DNA from: Actinomycetes bacterium
Lineage (GTDB): Bacteria > Actinomycetota > Thermoleophilia > BMS3ABIN01
DNA length: 64,000 nucleotides
NCBI GenBank assembly: GCA_021791195.1
Contig: JAJYXB010000008.1
Location: forward strand, 136,921-200,920
Reading direction: 5' to 3'
Position numbers and translations under genes: made by a program. How positions within the stretch are numbered: the stretch's first letter is position 1; each line of letters begins with the position of its first letter. This document shows positions 43,456 to 51,588 of this stretch, in pieces. A model generated the notes under the pieces. It had not been told where the DNA came from. It worked only from the letters and a program-made list of their open reading frames with translations, and made no database searches.

Positions 43456-44689
43456 GCAGATGATCACTTATCGCCGCCTGGTCAAAGACGGTCATATCAG
43501 CAAGGAGCGGCTGGAGACGGCCTGCGCCTCCGCCAGCGAACGCGATGCGGAGATCGAGACCGTGCTCATGGACGAATATGGCGTGCCAAAAAAGGCACTG
43601 CTGGACGCGCTGGCCGAGGAATTCGGCTTCCCCGCCATCGAGTTCGACGAGCGCCTGCCAGTGCCGCCCGAGCTGCTCGAAGGGCTGGAGCCCGACAGAC
43701 TCCGGCGGGAGCCGATGTTTCCGCTCATCCTCGAGAACGGGAAAGTGATCGCGGCGCTTAACGATCCCGGTTCGCCGGTGGCGCGCGAAGAGATCGACCG
43801 GTTTGTCAACGGCCCTTATACGCTCAGGGTCAGCCTGGTGATGGAGATCCTCTGGTACATGCAGGATTATCTCAACGACCATCCCGGACGCATCATCGGC
43901 ACCGAGCGTACCGGCCTCGCCTTCTGGCGCAACACGATGGCAGCCTGGCGGACGCGGATGGCCTGTTACCGCACCGAGATGGCGCGCATGCGGACCTGGC
44001 AGGCGCTGATGCGCTGGGGCCTGGGCCTGATGACCCTGGCGACGGCGTTCATCATCCTCGACTGGCGGACGGTAGATTCCCAGATCCTGATCTGGCTGAC
44101 GGTGGGCGCCGGTATGGGGCTGGCCGGGTTCGGCACCTGGAAGTATTCCCACATGCGGCGGTTCATGATGCGCATGCCCCGCCCGCAGACGCTGGCCGAG
44201 GTAACCTCGGCCACGACCGTCTTCCTGGAACGATACCATGTGGATGACGCGCCCCAGCCGCGGACCAAGAACACGATGCTGTCACGCCTCAGCGATCTGC
44301 TGCCCACTTACAGCACCATTCTCAGGCCGGTGCCGGCCAGCCGCGAGCGCACCCACCTGGCACGGGAACGTAACATTCTGGCCGCACAGCGAACCATCGC
44401 CGGCTGCTACCGGACGATGTATGCCCGTGCCCGTACCGGCCTGGGGTTCATCCGCACCGGAATCACCTTTTTGAGCATCGGCTTGGGCCTGGTCAAGATT
44501 TACGAGCTTCGTACTGCCGGGCTCATGGGCATACTGCTCGCGGTTGCCGGCGCGCTGATGGCGATCGACGGGGTCATCTGGTACTACCCGGCGCGCAAGG
44601 AGGAACCGGATCTCGGCAGGCTGCTCAGCGAGCCGGCTCCGGAAAGTTACGCCGACACGGCGCCGGAACAGCTGCTCGATTCGGCTTGA
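43442..44689 (+). CDS. MshEN-like domain plus two DUF202-like modules
   Basis: A paralogue of the preceding protein, about 415 residues. Residues 1-145 form a second GspE-N/MshEN-like domain (GHISKERLETACASASERD, EFGFPAIEFDERLPVP). Modules lie at about 153-240 and 300-385. The first has six heptads from GTERTG to QALMRWG, and the second six from SRERTH to LGFIRTG. A pair of membrane helices follows each, and the second module ends in IDGVIWYYPARKEE. An in-frame TTG sits at 43439, but ATG at 43442 or 43445 with GGGTGG upstream is likelier. It overlaps the upstream gene's stop. The two proteins probably form one membrane complex. Confidence 0.8.
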   Translation: MMNSRQMITYRRLVKDGHISKERLETACASASERDAEIETVLMDEYGVPKKALLDALAEEFGFPAIEFDERLPVPPELLEGLEPDRLRREPMFPLILENGKVIAALNDPGSPVAREEIDRFVNGPYTLRVSLVMEILWYMQDYLNDHPGRIIGTERTGLAFWRNTMAAWRTRMACYRTEMARMRTWQALMRWGLGLMTLATAFIILDWRTVDSQILIWLTVGAGMGLAGFGTWKYSHMRRFMMRMPRPQTLAEVTSATTVFLERYHVDDAPQPRTKNTMLSRLSDLLPTYSTILRPVPASRERTHLARERNILAAQRTIAGCYRTMYARARTGLGFIRTGITFLSIGLGLVKIYELRTAGLMGILLAVAGALMAIDGVIWYYPARKEEPDLGRLLSEPAPESYADTAPEQLLDSA

Positions 44690-44822
44690 TGCTCGATTCG
44701 GTTCAGGCGTTTTCGCTATAATCTTCCTGGCGATTCAGGGCCGCCAAATCCGCAGGGCCGCAAGTTCTTCCTGTCCGCTGGCGCGGGCAGGCAACCTGAC
44801 ACGTGAACAGACGGGAAGTCGC

Positions 44823-45191
44823 ATGAGCTACAGGGTAATGATCATCGATGATGAGAAGATCGCCGCTGATATGACCAGGGTTTCGCTCGAGGACGAGGGC
44901 TACGAAGTGGAGACATTCGCCGACGGCGCGTCCGCCCTGGCAAGGCTGAAGGAAACTCCCTTCGACGTCGTCATCACCGACCTGAAGATGAAAGGGCTGG
45001 ACGGGTTCGACGTCCTCAACAAGATCAGGGAAACCGGCTCGGGCGCCAAGGTGATCATGGTCACCGCTTTTGCCAACCTCGACATCGCCATCGAGGCGAT
45101 CAAGGGTGACGCATTCGATTTCTTCACCAAGCCGGTGAAGCTGAAAGAGTTGAAGGCTTCGGTCAGGAAAGCGGTGCAGGGAGAAGGCTAG
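44823..45191 (+). CDS. Stand-alone receiver domain protein (CheY-like)
   Basis: A 122-residue receiver with no output domain. Acidic pocket MIIDDEK, phospho-acceptor Asp in VVITDLKMKGLDG, switch Thr in IMVTAF and Lys in FFTKPVKLKEL are all present. It is closest in style to receivers of NtrC-type regulators, including the long SAKVIMVTA stretch. It lies 133 bases after the second DUF202-like gene, so it may belong to the same sigma-54 operon and compete for, or relay, phosphate from the kinase at 38205. ATG at 44823 follows GACGGGAAGTCGC. It converges with the adenine deaminase gene by 4 bases. Confidence 0.9.
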   Translation: MSYRVMIIDDEKIAADMTRVSLEDEGYEVETFADGASALARLKETPFDVVITDLKMKGLDGFDVLNKIRETGSGAKVIMVTAFANLDIAIEAIKGDAFDFFTKPVKLKELKASVRKAVQGEG

Positions 45192-46861
45192 CCGCTCCGC
45201 GGGCCCGCATCAGCGCGTCCTTGAACGAACAGTTCCACGATCCGGAACTGCTCCACGTCCACCAGTCCCCTGTCTGTGAGCTTGAGTTTCGGCACCACCG
45301 GCAGGGCCAAAAACGACATGGTGATGAACGGGTCCGGCAGGATGCAGCCCAGCTCGGCGGCGGCAGCGATGGCCTGCCCGGCGCCGGCAGCGACCTCCGC
45401 CACCGGGCGGTCGGACATCAGGCCCGCCACCGGCAGCGCCAGCGACGCCAGCACCTCGCCCGCGGCGGCGACGGCGATACCGCCTCCCAGCCGCCTCAGC
45501 TCCCGGACCGCCACGCGGATGTCGTCATCGCTGACTCCCGCCGCGATGATGTTGTGTGAATCGTGCGCGACCGTGCTGGCCAGGGCGCCAGACTTCAGCC
45601 CGAGGCCGTGGACGAAACCGATGCCGACGTTACCGCTGGCGTGGTGGCGCTCGATGACCGTCAGCTTGAGGATGTCGCGGCCGGGGTCGGCAACGGCGAG
45701 GCCGTTCTCGATCAGCGGTTCGGTGCGCAGCTCTTCGGTGACGATCTGCTGCGGCACGATGCCGATCACGCGCAGGCGGCCGCCGGGCGCGGGCGCGGGG
45801 ACTCCCAGGTCTTCCAGGCTGTCAATGTCGATGTTGACGGTGTCGTGGATGACGCCTCCGGGCGCCGGCGAGTCGAAGCCGGCAGCGCGGCCGTCGCGGG
45901 CGACCTCCCTGCCATCCTTAAAGACGCGCGATACCGTCACCGCCTTAAGGTCATCCAGCACCAGCAGGTCGGCGGCATAGCCGGGGGCCACGGCCCCCAC
46001 CCGGTCCAGGCCATAGTGGACCGCGGTGTTGAGCGTCGCCATCCGGATTGCCGTTACCGGCGGCACTCCTTCGCCGATCGCCAGCCGCACCAGATAGTTT
46101 ATGTGCCCTTCGGCCAGCAGGTCGCCGGGGTGGCGGTCGTCGGTCACCAGGCTGAAATGGTGCGAGTTGCCGGCGTCCACAACGCCGATCAGTTCCCGCA
46201 GGTTCCGGGCGGTCGAGCCCTCGCGCAAATGGATGTGCATCCCTGCCCGCAGCTTCTCCAGCGCTTCGGCGGCGGTAACGCATTCATGCTCGGAGCTGAT
46301 GCCGGCGCCGGCGTAGGCGGCCAGATCCTTGCCGCTCAGGCCGGGGGCATGACCGTCGACACGGCGGCCGCCGGCCACCGCCAGCTTGGCCATCACCTCC
46401 GGGTCGCCGGCCAGCACGCCGGGGTAATCCATCATCTCCGCGATGCCGATCACCCGCTCCCGGCCGATCAGCCGCGCCAGCGCGGCGCTGTCCAGCCTCG
46501 CGCCGGCGGTCTCCATGGCGGTGGTAGGCACACACGACGGCAGCATCACATAGAAAGTCACGGGCAGGCCGTGGCTGGACTCCAGCATGTACTCGATGCC
46601 CGCTTCCCCGAGCACGTTGGCGATCTCGTGAGGATCGATGACCACGGCGGTCGTGCCCAGCGGGATGACGGCGCGGGCGAACTCCGGCGGGGTCAGCATC
46701 GTGCTCTCAACATGGATGTGCCCGTCGATGAAGCCCGGGCAGACAAAGCGCCCTTCCAGATCGATGACTTCGGCGGCGTCGTAATCGCCCAGGCCCGCCA
46801 CCCGGCCCCGGTGCAGCGCGATGCCGGTCTGGACGATGGCGCCCGAGAACACGTCGATCAC
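45188..46861 (-). CDS. ade: Adenine deaminase
   Basis: A 557-residue amidohydrolase-type adenine deaminase that converts adenine to hypoxanthine. Metal-binding GFIDGHIHVEST, VIDPHEIANVLG, VDGHAPGL and SSEHECVTAAEAL are present. The C-terminal domain carries FVHGLGLKSGALASTVAHDSHNIIAAG, typical of Ade. The canonical GTG start at 46861 would remove about 27 conserved residues: the frame stays open upstream with DQELIEVARGLRAAQLTLKN, normal for this family, back to about 46942, but without ATG, GTG or TTG. GAGGTGG lies just before an in-frame ATC at 46942, so initiation may be non-canonical. Confidence 0.9.
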   Translation of the reverse strand: MIDVFSGAIVQTGIALHRGRVAGLGDYDAAEVIDLEGRFVCPGFIDGHIHVESTMLTPPEFARAVIPLGTTAVVIDPHEIANVLGEAGIEYMLESSHGLPVTFYVMLPSCVPTTAMETAGARLDSAALARLIGRERVIGIAEMMDYPGVLAGDPEVMAKLAVAGGRRVDGHAPGLSGKDLAAYAGAGISSEHECVTAAEALEKLRAGMHIHLREGSTARNLRELIGVVDAGNSHHFSLVTDDRHPGDLLAEGHINYLVRLAIGEGVPPVTAIRMATLNTAVHYGLDRVGAVAPGYAADLLVLDDLKAVTVSRVFKDGREVARDGRAAGFDSPAPGGVIHDTVNIDIDSLEDLGVPAPAPGGRLRVIGIVPQQIVTEELRTEPLIENGLAVADPGRDILKLTVIERHHASGNVGIGFVHGLGLKSGALASTVAHDSHNIIAAGVSDDDIRVAVRELRRLGGGIAVAAAGEVLASLALPVAGLMSDRPVAEVAAGAGQAIAAAAELGCILPDPFITMSFLALPVVPKLKLTDRGLVDVEQFRIVELFVQGRADAGPRSG

Positions 46862-47013
46862 CCTGGCGTTCTTCAGCGTCAGCTGCGCCGCCCTGAGCCC
46901 GCGGGCGACCTCGATCAGTTCCTGGTCCTGCTCGGCAGCGATTGATCCACCTCTTTTGGTTTTCCCGGCTGCGCCGGCGGATGCAGATAAACCCGGCTGA
47001 TAAACGCCCGGAT

Positions 47014-48228
47014 TCAGCGCCGCGTCAACAGGTACTCCTGCGCCGACAGCGCCGCCTTGGCGCCCTCGCCCGCGGCGACGACGATCTGCTTGTCGCGCAC
47101 CTGGGTGACGTCACCGGCGGCAAAGACGCCGGGGACGCCGGTCCGGCATTCACAGTCGACCTCGATCTCGCCGTGGCGGTTGAGCCGCACCAGGTCGACG
47201 GCGAAACCGGAGTTCGGCTGCAGGCCGATCTCGATGAAAACAGCCCGGACCGGTATCTGCACTTGCTTGCCGCCGCCATCGGGCGCGATTGCAGCCGCTG
47301 TGACCTGCTTGCCGTCCCCGTCGATCGCCACCACGCGCCAGCCCAGGTGCATCCGGATGCGCGGCTCCGCCTGCGCCTTCCCCAGCAGTAGCTCATCGGC
47401 AGTAAATGGGGCGGGCGCGACCAGATGGACCTCCGAGCAGAGCGCGGCCAGCTCCAGCGCCGCCTGCATGCCGGAATTGCCGCCGCCGGCGACCATCACC
47501 GGCTCGCCGGCGTAAAGCGGCGCATCGCAGGTGGCGCAATAGCTTACGCCGCGGCCGGCATATTCCTGCTCGCCGGAAGCGTTCAGCAGCCGCGACCGCT
47601 TCCCGGTGGCGATGATCGCCGTCCGTCCGGTGAAGCGCCTGCCGGACTGGGTGGTCGCCTGCTTCATCCCTCCGGCTATCTCGAGCTTGACGACCTCCTC
47701 ACCCTCCACCAGCGCCACGCCGCCGTAGCGGCGCACCTGGTCCTCGAACCGGGTCATCAGCTCCGGACCAGTGACGAACTGGAACCCCATGTAGTTCTCG
47801 ATGCCGGCGGTAAGCGCCGGCTGGCCACCCAGCTGGTCAGCCACCAGCACAGCGCTCAGGCCTTTGCGGGCGATGTAGACCGCGGCGGTCATCGCCGCCG
47901 GACCGCCGCCGATGATGATCACGTCCCGGACCTCTTCGGTCACGGGCGGCCGGGCGGGCGCGCGTCCCAGCTTGCGGTCGAAACCCCCCCTGGCGTCAAG
48001 CACAAGGAAATCCTCGTAGCCGCCGATGTATTCGTCGCCGATGAATATCTGCGGCACGACGTTCTTGCCGGTCAGCCGGCGCATCTCTTCCAGCGCCATC
48101 AGGTTGCCGGCAATGTCAACCTCGTTGAATTCTACACCCCGCTCACGGAAGAGCGCCTTCAGCCTGCGGCAGAAAGGTCAACCAGGCGTGGTGTAAATCG
48201 TGACTTTTTTGTCCTGTTTTTCGTTCAT
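47014..48228 (-). CDS. Glutaredoxin-thioredoxin reductase fusion, probable selenoprotein
   Basis: Read through one in-frame TGA at 48180-48178, this is a 404-residue fusion. Residues 1-80 form a glutaredoxin domain (KVTIYTTPG, then Sec17-PFC, and VPQIFIGDEYIGGYEDF). Residues ~100-404 form an FAD/NAD(P)H thioredoxin reductase: VIIIGGGPAAMTAAVYIARKG, redox pair CATC in SYCATCDAPLYAG, MVAGGGNSGMQAALEL and GVFAAGDVTQV. The TGA falls exactly at the first Cys of the CPFC active site, with no frameshift around it, so selenocysteine is the best reading. The start is ATG at 48228 with AGAAGGCGG upstream. Stopping at TGA and restarting at 48099 would lose the active site. Confidence 0.88.
48148..48177 (-). 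promoter_or_regulatory. Candidate bacterial SECIS hairpin
   Basis: Downstream of the UGA on the minus strand, 17 bases precede a hairpin GAAG-GCGCT-CTTC (48160-48148), which can extend with an outer GCT/AGC pair. The loop is 5 bases and starts with G. Distance to UGA, stem size and loop G agree with the known bacterial SECIS rules. I folded it by eye only. Confidence 0.45.
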
Positions 48229-48315
48229 GAGTCCGCCTTCTGGCTATTTCTGCCCCGAATCCGCCCGGCGAAAACAGTGCCAGGGGTGGAAGAAGAGGCG
48301 GGCGCACCACGAAAA

Positions 48316-48337
48316 AGGGCGGCCGCAGCCGCCCTTA
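48316..48337 (-). terminator. Terminator after the ferredoxin gene
   Basis: Minus-strand hairpin with a perfect 9-bp stem (AAGGGCGGC with GCCGCCCTT) and a 4-base loop, followed by TTTCG, so that five T in total trail the GC stem. It lies 33 bases after the ferredoxin stop and separates it from the fusion reductase. Confidence 0.8.
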
Positions 48338-48370
48338 AAAAGCACGAGGTCAAACACGGTTGTTCTTTAT

Positions 48371-48571
48371 TCAGTCTTCCTCGACGATGATGATCTCCGC
48401 GGGGCATTCGTCCGCGGCGCTTTGCACCGCTTCGCGCAGACTCTCATCGGGCGACTCGTTGACAACCATCGCCAATCCGTCTTCGTCGTTGATCACGAAA
48501 ACCTGCGGGCACTCATCGGCGCAGATGCCGTCGCCGAGGCACTCATCCCGGGGTTCGATCCTGACTCGCAT
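48371..48571 (-). CDS. Ferredoxin with Asp in place of the second cluster Cys
   Basis: A 66-residue single-cluster ferredoxin. The ligand segment reads ECLGDGICADECPQVF, where the second Cys of CxxCxxC is replaced by Asp, and the remote Cys is in ADECPAEII. This C-x2-D-x2-C form is known from archaeal and Desulfovibrio ferredoxins that hold a low-stability [4Fe-4S] or a [3Fe-4S] cluster. The acidic surface is typical. ATG at 48571 follows AGAGAGGAG. The gene stands just upstream of the selenoprotein reductase, but a strong terminator lies between them, so joint function is only possible, not shown. Confidence 0.9.
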   Translation of the reverse strand: MRVRIEPRDECLGDGICADECPQVFVINDEDGLAMVVNESPDESLREAVQSAADECPAEIIIVEED

Positions 48572-48826
48572 TTTTTCTCCTCTCTGTTACTGTTGACACC
48601 CGGCCGCCCCGCCCTGCCGCCTTCAGACGTTTACTTTGCTTTCCCCCGAGGTAAAATTGAAAACAATGCTCGAACAGCCGGCGGCGGCGCATGAACGATT
48701 GCCCGCTTTATATAACATCTGTTCCACAATATTCAATACAAGACCGCCAAACTGGTATTATTTCAACCGCGGCCCGCGTCACCGCAACCACTACAGCCTT
48801 TTCCGGCAAATCGGACGGAGGAAAAC

Positions 48827-49171
48827 ATGGAATTCAACATCGAAAGCGAAAAAACTCCGGACGGGGTCGCAGTGATCGAGGTCGCCGGCGAGCTCGATCT
48901 CTACACCGCCCCGCGCCTCAAGGAAGCGCTGCTGAGCGCGATGGATGAGGGCGTTCTCAATATCATCGTCGACATGTCCGGCGTCCATTTCATCGACAGC
49001 TCCGCCCTGGGAGTCCTCATCGGCGGTGTCAAGCGGTTGAAGCCGAAGGAAGGCAAGCTCGTCCTGGTCAGCGTGGATGAAAACGTCAACTGGATCTTCC
49101 AGATCACCGGCCTGAACAGCGTCTTCGACATTTTCCAGACCCGGGAAGAGGCGCTGGCCGGCGTTCACTAG
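48827..49171 (+). CDS. STAS-domain anti-sigma factor antagonist
   Basis: A 114-residue SpoIIAA-like protein. VIEVAGELDLYTAPRLKEALL and DMSGVHFIDSSALGVLIGG carry the conserved Asp-x-Ser phospho-site. It would bind an anti-sigma kinase when unphosphorylated. No kinase or sigma gene is adjacent. ATG at 48827 has GGAGG upstream. The AT-richer gap to the divergent ferredoxin gene (48572-48826) holds both promoters; TATAAC near 48715 is one possible -10. Confidence 0.9.
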   Translation: MEFNIESEKTPDGVAVIEVAGELDLYTAPRLKEALLSAMDEGVLNIIVDMSGVHFIDSSALGVLIGGVKRLKPKEGKLVLVSVDENVNWIFQITGLNSVFDIFQTREEALAGVH

Positions 49172-49292
49172 CGCCGTCGCGCCCGGCGCCGGTTTTGGCG
49201 TCCCGGTCCAGGGGTAATAAAGCGTATCCCGGTAATCATGGAGGGCCGGTCACCCGTGGCCGTTTTTCCATACCAATGAGGGGGATACGGTC

Positions 49293-49526
49293 ATGGCTGA
49301 CAAGGTGAGCGCCGTCAACAAACCGGGCTCCGGCAAAGTCCGCTGCTGCCCGTTTTTCTGGACCAGCCAGGCGCCCGGCGGCGATGAGCCCGCCTACCTT
49401 TCCCGTTATCAGCAAAGGTTCGTCTGCCGCGGCGGCAGGCACAGCTCGCTTCTGACTTACGATGAACTGCTGGCCTGTCTGGAGCGAAACGGGGACCGCT
49501 GCCCCACCGCCAGCGTGACGGCGTAA
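49293..49526 (+). CDS. Small Cys-rich hypothetical protein
   Basis: A 77-residue protein beginning at ATG 49293, preceded by GAGGGGGATACGGTC. Cysteines cluster as RCCPFFW, RFVCRGG, LLACLERN and DRCP, suggesting a small zinc- or redox-active fold. It directly precedes the ETF operon by 42 bases and could be its first gene. I recognise no family. Confidence 0.55.
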   Translation: MADKVSAVNKPGSGKVRCCPFFWTSQAPGGDEPAYLSRYQQRFVCRGGRHSSLLTYDELLACLERNGDRCPTASVTA

Positions 49527-49568
49527 GCGTGGCGCTCCAGACAGGTCCGTCCCTTAAAGAGGTTCGCC

Positions 49569-50465
49569 TTGGCATTTCATAGCGTCGTCTGCATAAAACA
49601 GGTGCCCGACACCACTCAGGTGAGGATCGATCCTGAGACTGGCAGCCTTGTCCGCAAGGGGATCCCCTCGGTGATAAATCCCTTCGACCTGTTCGCGGTC
49701 GAGGCGGCGTTGCGCCTGCGTGACGAGCACGGCGGCACGGTAACCGCGCTTTGCATGGGACCGCCCCAGGCGGAAGAGGCGCTGCGAAAAGTGCTCGGCT
49801 ACGGCGTGGACCGGGCGGTGCTGGTTACCGATCGCGCCTTTGCCGGCGCGGACACGCTGGCGACGACCTATACGCTGGCGGCTGCGATCAGGAAGATCGC
49901 CGGCGCCCGGAACGACCAGAAAGCGGCGGGAAACGAGGGCGGTGAGGCCGGACCGCGCGACGCCGACGGCGAGCCGGTGGACCTCGTTTTCTGCGGCAAG
50001 CAGTCGATCGACGGCGATACCGGCCAGGTCGGCCCCGGACTGGCCCGGCGGCTGGGATTCAGCCAGTTGACATACGTTTGTTCCCTGCTGCAGATCGATC
50101 CGGAAAAGCGGAAACTGCGCGCCTGGCGCCAGCGGGAGGACGGCCGCGAGCTGCTGGAGGCCGATTTGCCGGTGGCGGTGACGATCACCGAAGCCTGCAA
50201 CCGCATCCGCTACGCGTCACTGCCGGACCTGCTGGCCGCCGCTGACAAAAAGATCGATACGTGGCGCGCTGACGATCTGGACGCCGAGCGCGGGCGCCTG
50301 GGCCTGAAGGGCTCCCCCACCCGGGTCAACCGTATCTTCGCGCCGCCCGTGCGCCAGCGCGGCGAGACCGTCGGCGAGCCGGGGATGGAGCCGGCCGCGG
50401 TGGCGGCGCTGCTGTTCGACCGGTTATCCGAACGCGGCATGAAGCCGGGAGTTGCGCGTGCCTGA
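49569..50465 (+). CDS. fixA: Electron transfer flavoprotein beta subunit (FixA)
   Basis: A 298-residue EtfB. VCIKQVPDTTQVRIDPETG, VINPFDLFAVEAALRL, LVFCGKQSIDGDTGQVGPGLA and AVTITEACNRIRYASLP are the family hallmarks, including residues of the AMP/FAD site. The start is TTG at 49569. Its 3' end overlaps the alpha-subunit gene. With fixB, fixC and fixX it forms a quinone-linked ETF complex, some of which bifurcate electrons from NADH to ferredoxin and quinone. Confidence 0.93.
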   Translation: MAFHSVVCIKQVPDTTQVRIDPETGSLVRKGIPSVINPFDLFAVEAALRLRDEHGGTVTALCMGPPQAEEALRKVLGYGVDRAVLVTDRAFAGADTLATTYTLAAAIRKIAGARNDQKAAGNEGGEAGPRDADGEPVDLVFCGKQSIDGDTGQVGPGLARRLGFSQLTYVCSLLQIDPEKRKLRAWRQREDGRELLEADLPVAVTITEACNRIRYASLPDLLAAADKKIDTWRADDLDAERGRLGLKGSPTRVNRIFAPPVRQRGETVGEPGMEPAAVAALLFDRLSERGMKPGVARA

Positions 50466-51588
50466 GGACAGGCCGAAAATCAGCAAGAACTCACCCGATG
50501 ATGCCGCACGGGCTGGAAAGGATGCCGCGCAGGACAGCAGTACCGCAGGCGGCGAGGTCTGGGTTGTCGTGGAGCAGGTGGCCGGAGAGGCCGCCCCGGT
50601 TTCGTGGGAACTGATGGGAGAAGCGCGCGCGCTCGCGGAAGCGCTCGGCGTGCGCGCGGCCGCGGTGATCCTCGGCGCCGGCGCGCCGGAACTGGCGCGG
50701 CAGGCATTCAGCTACGGCGCCGCTGCGGCTTATACCGGCAGCGACCCGGCGCTGGAGCCATTCATCACCGACCCGCACTGCCAGGCGCTGGTGGATCTGG
50801 CGCGGGCGCACCAGCCACAGATCATCCTGCTGGGCGCGACCACCCGCGGCCGCGACCTGGCCTCGGCGGCCGCCACCGAGCTCGAGACCGGACTGACAGC
50901 CGATTGCACCCATCTGGAGATCGATGAGGCCAAGGGACTGCTCAAGCAGACGCGCCCGGCTTTCGGCGGCAATGTCATGGCAACCATCATCACACCCAAT
51001 CACCGGCCGCAGATAGCGACCGTGCGGCCGGGAGTTTTTCCCCTGCCGGAGGCCGCGGCTGAAGCCGGCGGCGAGATTATCGAATCGCGGCCCGCGATCA
51101 CGGCCGCTGCGGCAGCCGTCAGGCAGCTGCAGTTCCTGCCCAATCCCGGGGAGGAATCACTCATGGGGGCGCACGTGATCGTCGCCGGCGGGCGCGGCAT
51201 GCGCAGCGCGCATAATTTTGCCTTGCTGGAGAAGCTGGCCACAGAGCTCGGCGGCACGGTGGCCGCCTCGCGCGCGGCGGTGGACGCGGGCTGGATCTCG
51301 CAGCGGCGCCAGGTCGGCCAGACCGGCCAGACCGTGCGGCCGCTGCTTTATATCGCCGTGGGCATCTCCGGCGCCGTCCAGCATCTGGCCGGGATCCAGG
51401 AATCCGACGTCATCGTGGCGATCAACAGCGATCCGGACGCGCCCATCTTCGACGTCGCCGATTACGGCATCGTCGGCGACCTCTTCGAGATCGTGCCGGC
51501 CCTGATCGAGGAAGCGCATGCACGGCTGAGCGGCGCGGCAGGATCGGATGCCGCCGGCGAACGGCAGATCGGAGTGGAATCAACATGA
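50452..51588 (+). CDS. fixB: Electron transfer flavoprotein alpha subunit (FixB)
   Basis: A 378-residue EtfA. Its N-terminal 30 residues are low-complexity and perhaps not all translated: a TTG at 50452 and a GTG at 50458 are both possible. The AMP-like first domain has [19 protein letters not shown]. The C-terminal FAD domain has [62 protein letters not shown] and [22 protein letters not shown], all intact. FAD should bind here. The fixC gene follows with a 4-base overlap. Confidence 0.93.
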   Translation: MRVPEDRPKISKNSPDDAARAGKDAAQDSSTAGGEVWVVVEQVAGEAAPVSWELMGEARALAEALGVRAAAVILGAGAPELARQAFSYGAAAAYTGSDPALEPFITDPHCQALVDLARAHQPQIILLGATTRGRDLASAAATELETGLTADCTHLEIDEAKGLLKQTRPAFGGNVMATIITPNHRPQIATVRPGVFPLPEAAAEAGGEIIESRPAITAAAAAVRQLQFLPNPGEESLMGAHVIVAGGRGMRSAHNFALLEKLATELGGTVAASRAAVDAGWISQRRQVGQTGQTVRPLLYIAVGISGAVQHLAGIQESDVIVAINSDPDAPIFDVADYGIVGDLFEIVPALIEEAHARLSGAAGSDAAGERQIGVEST

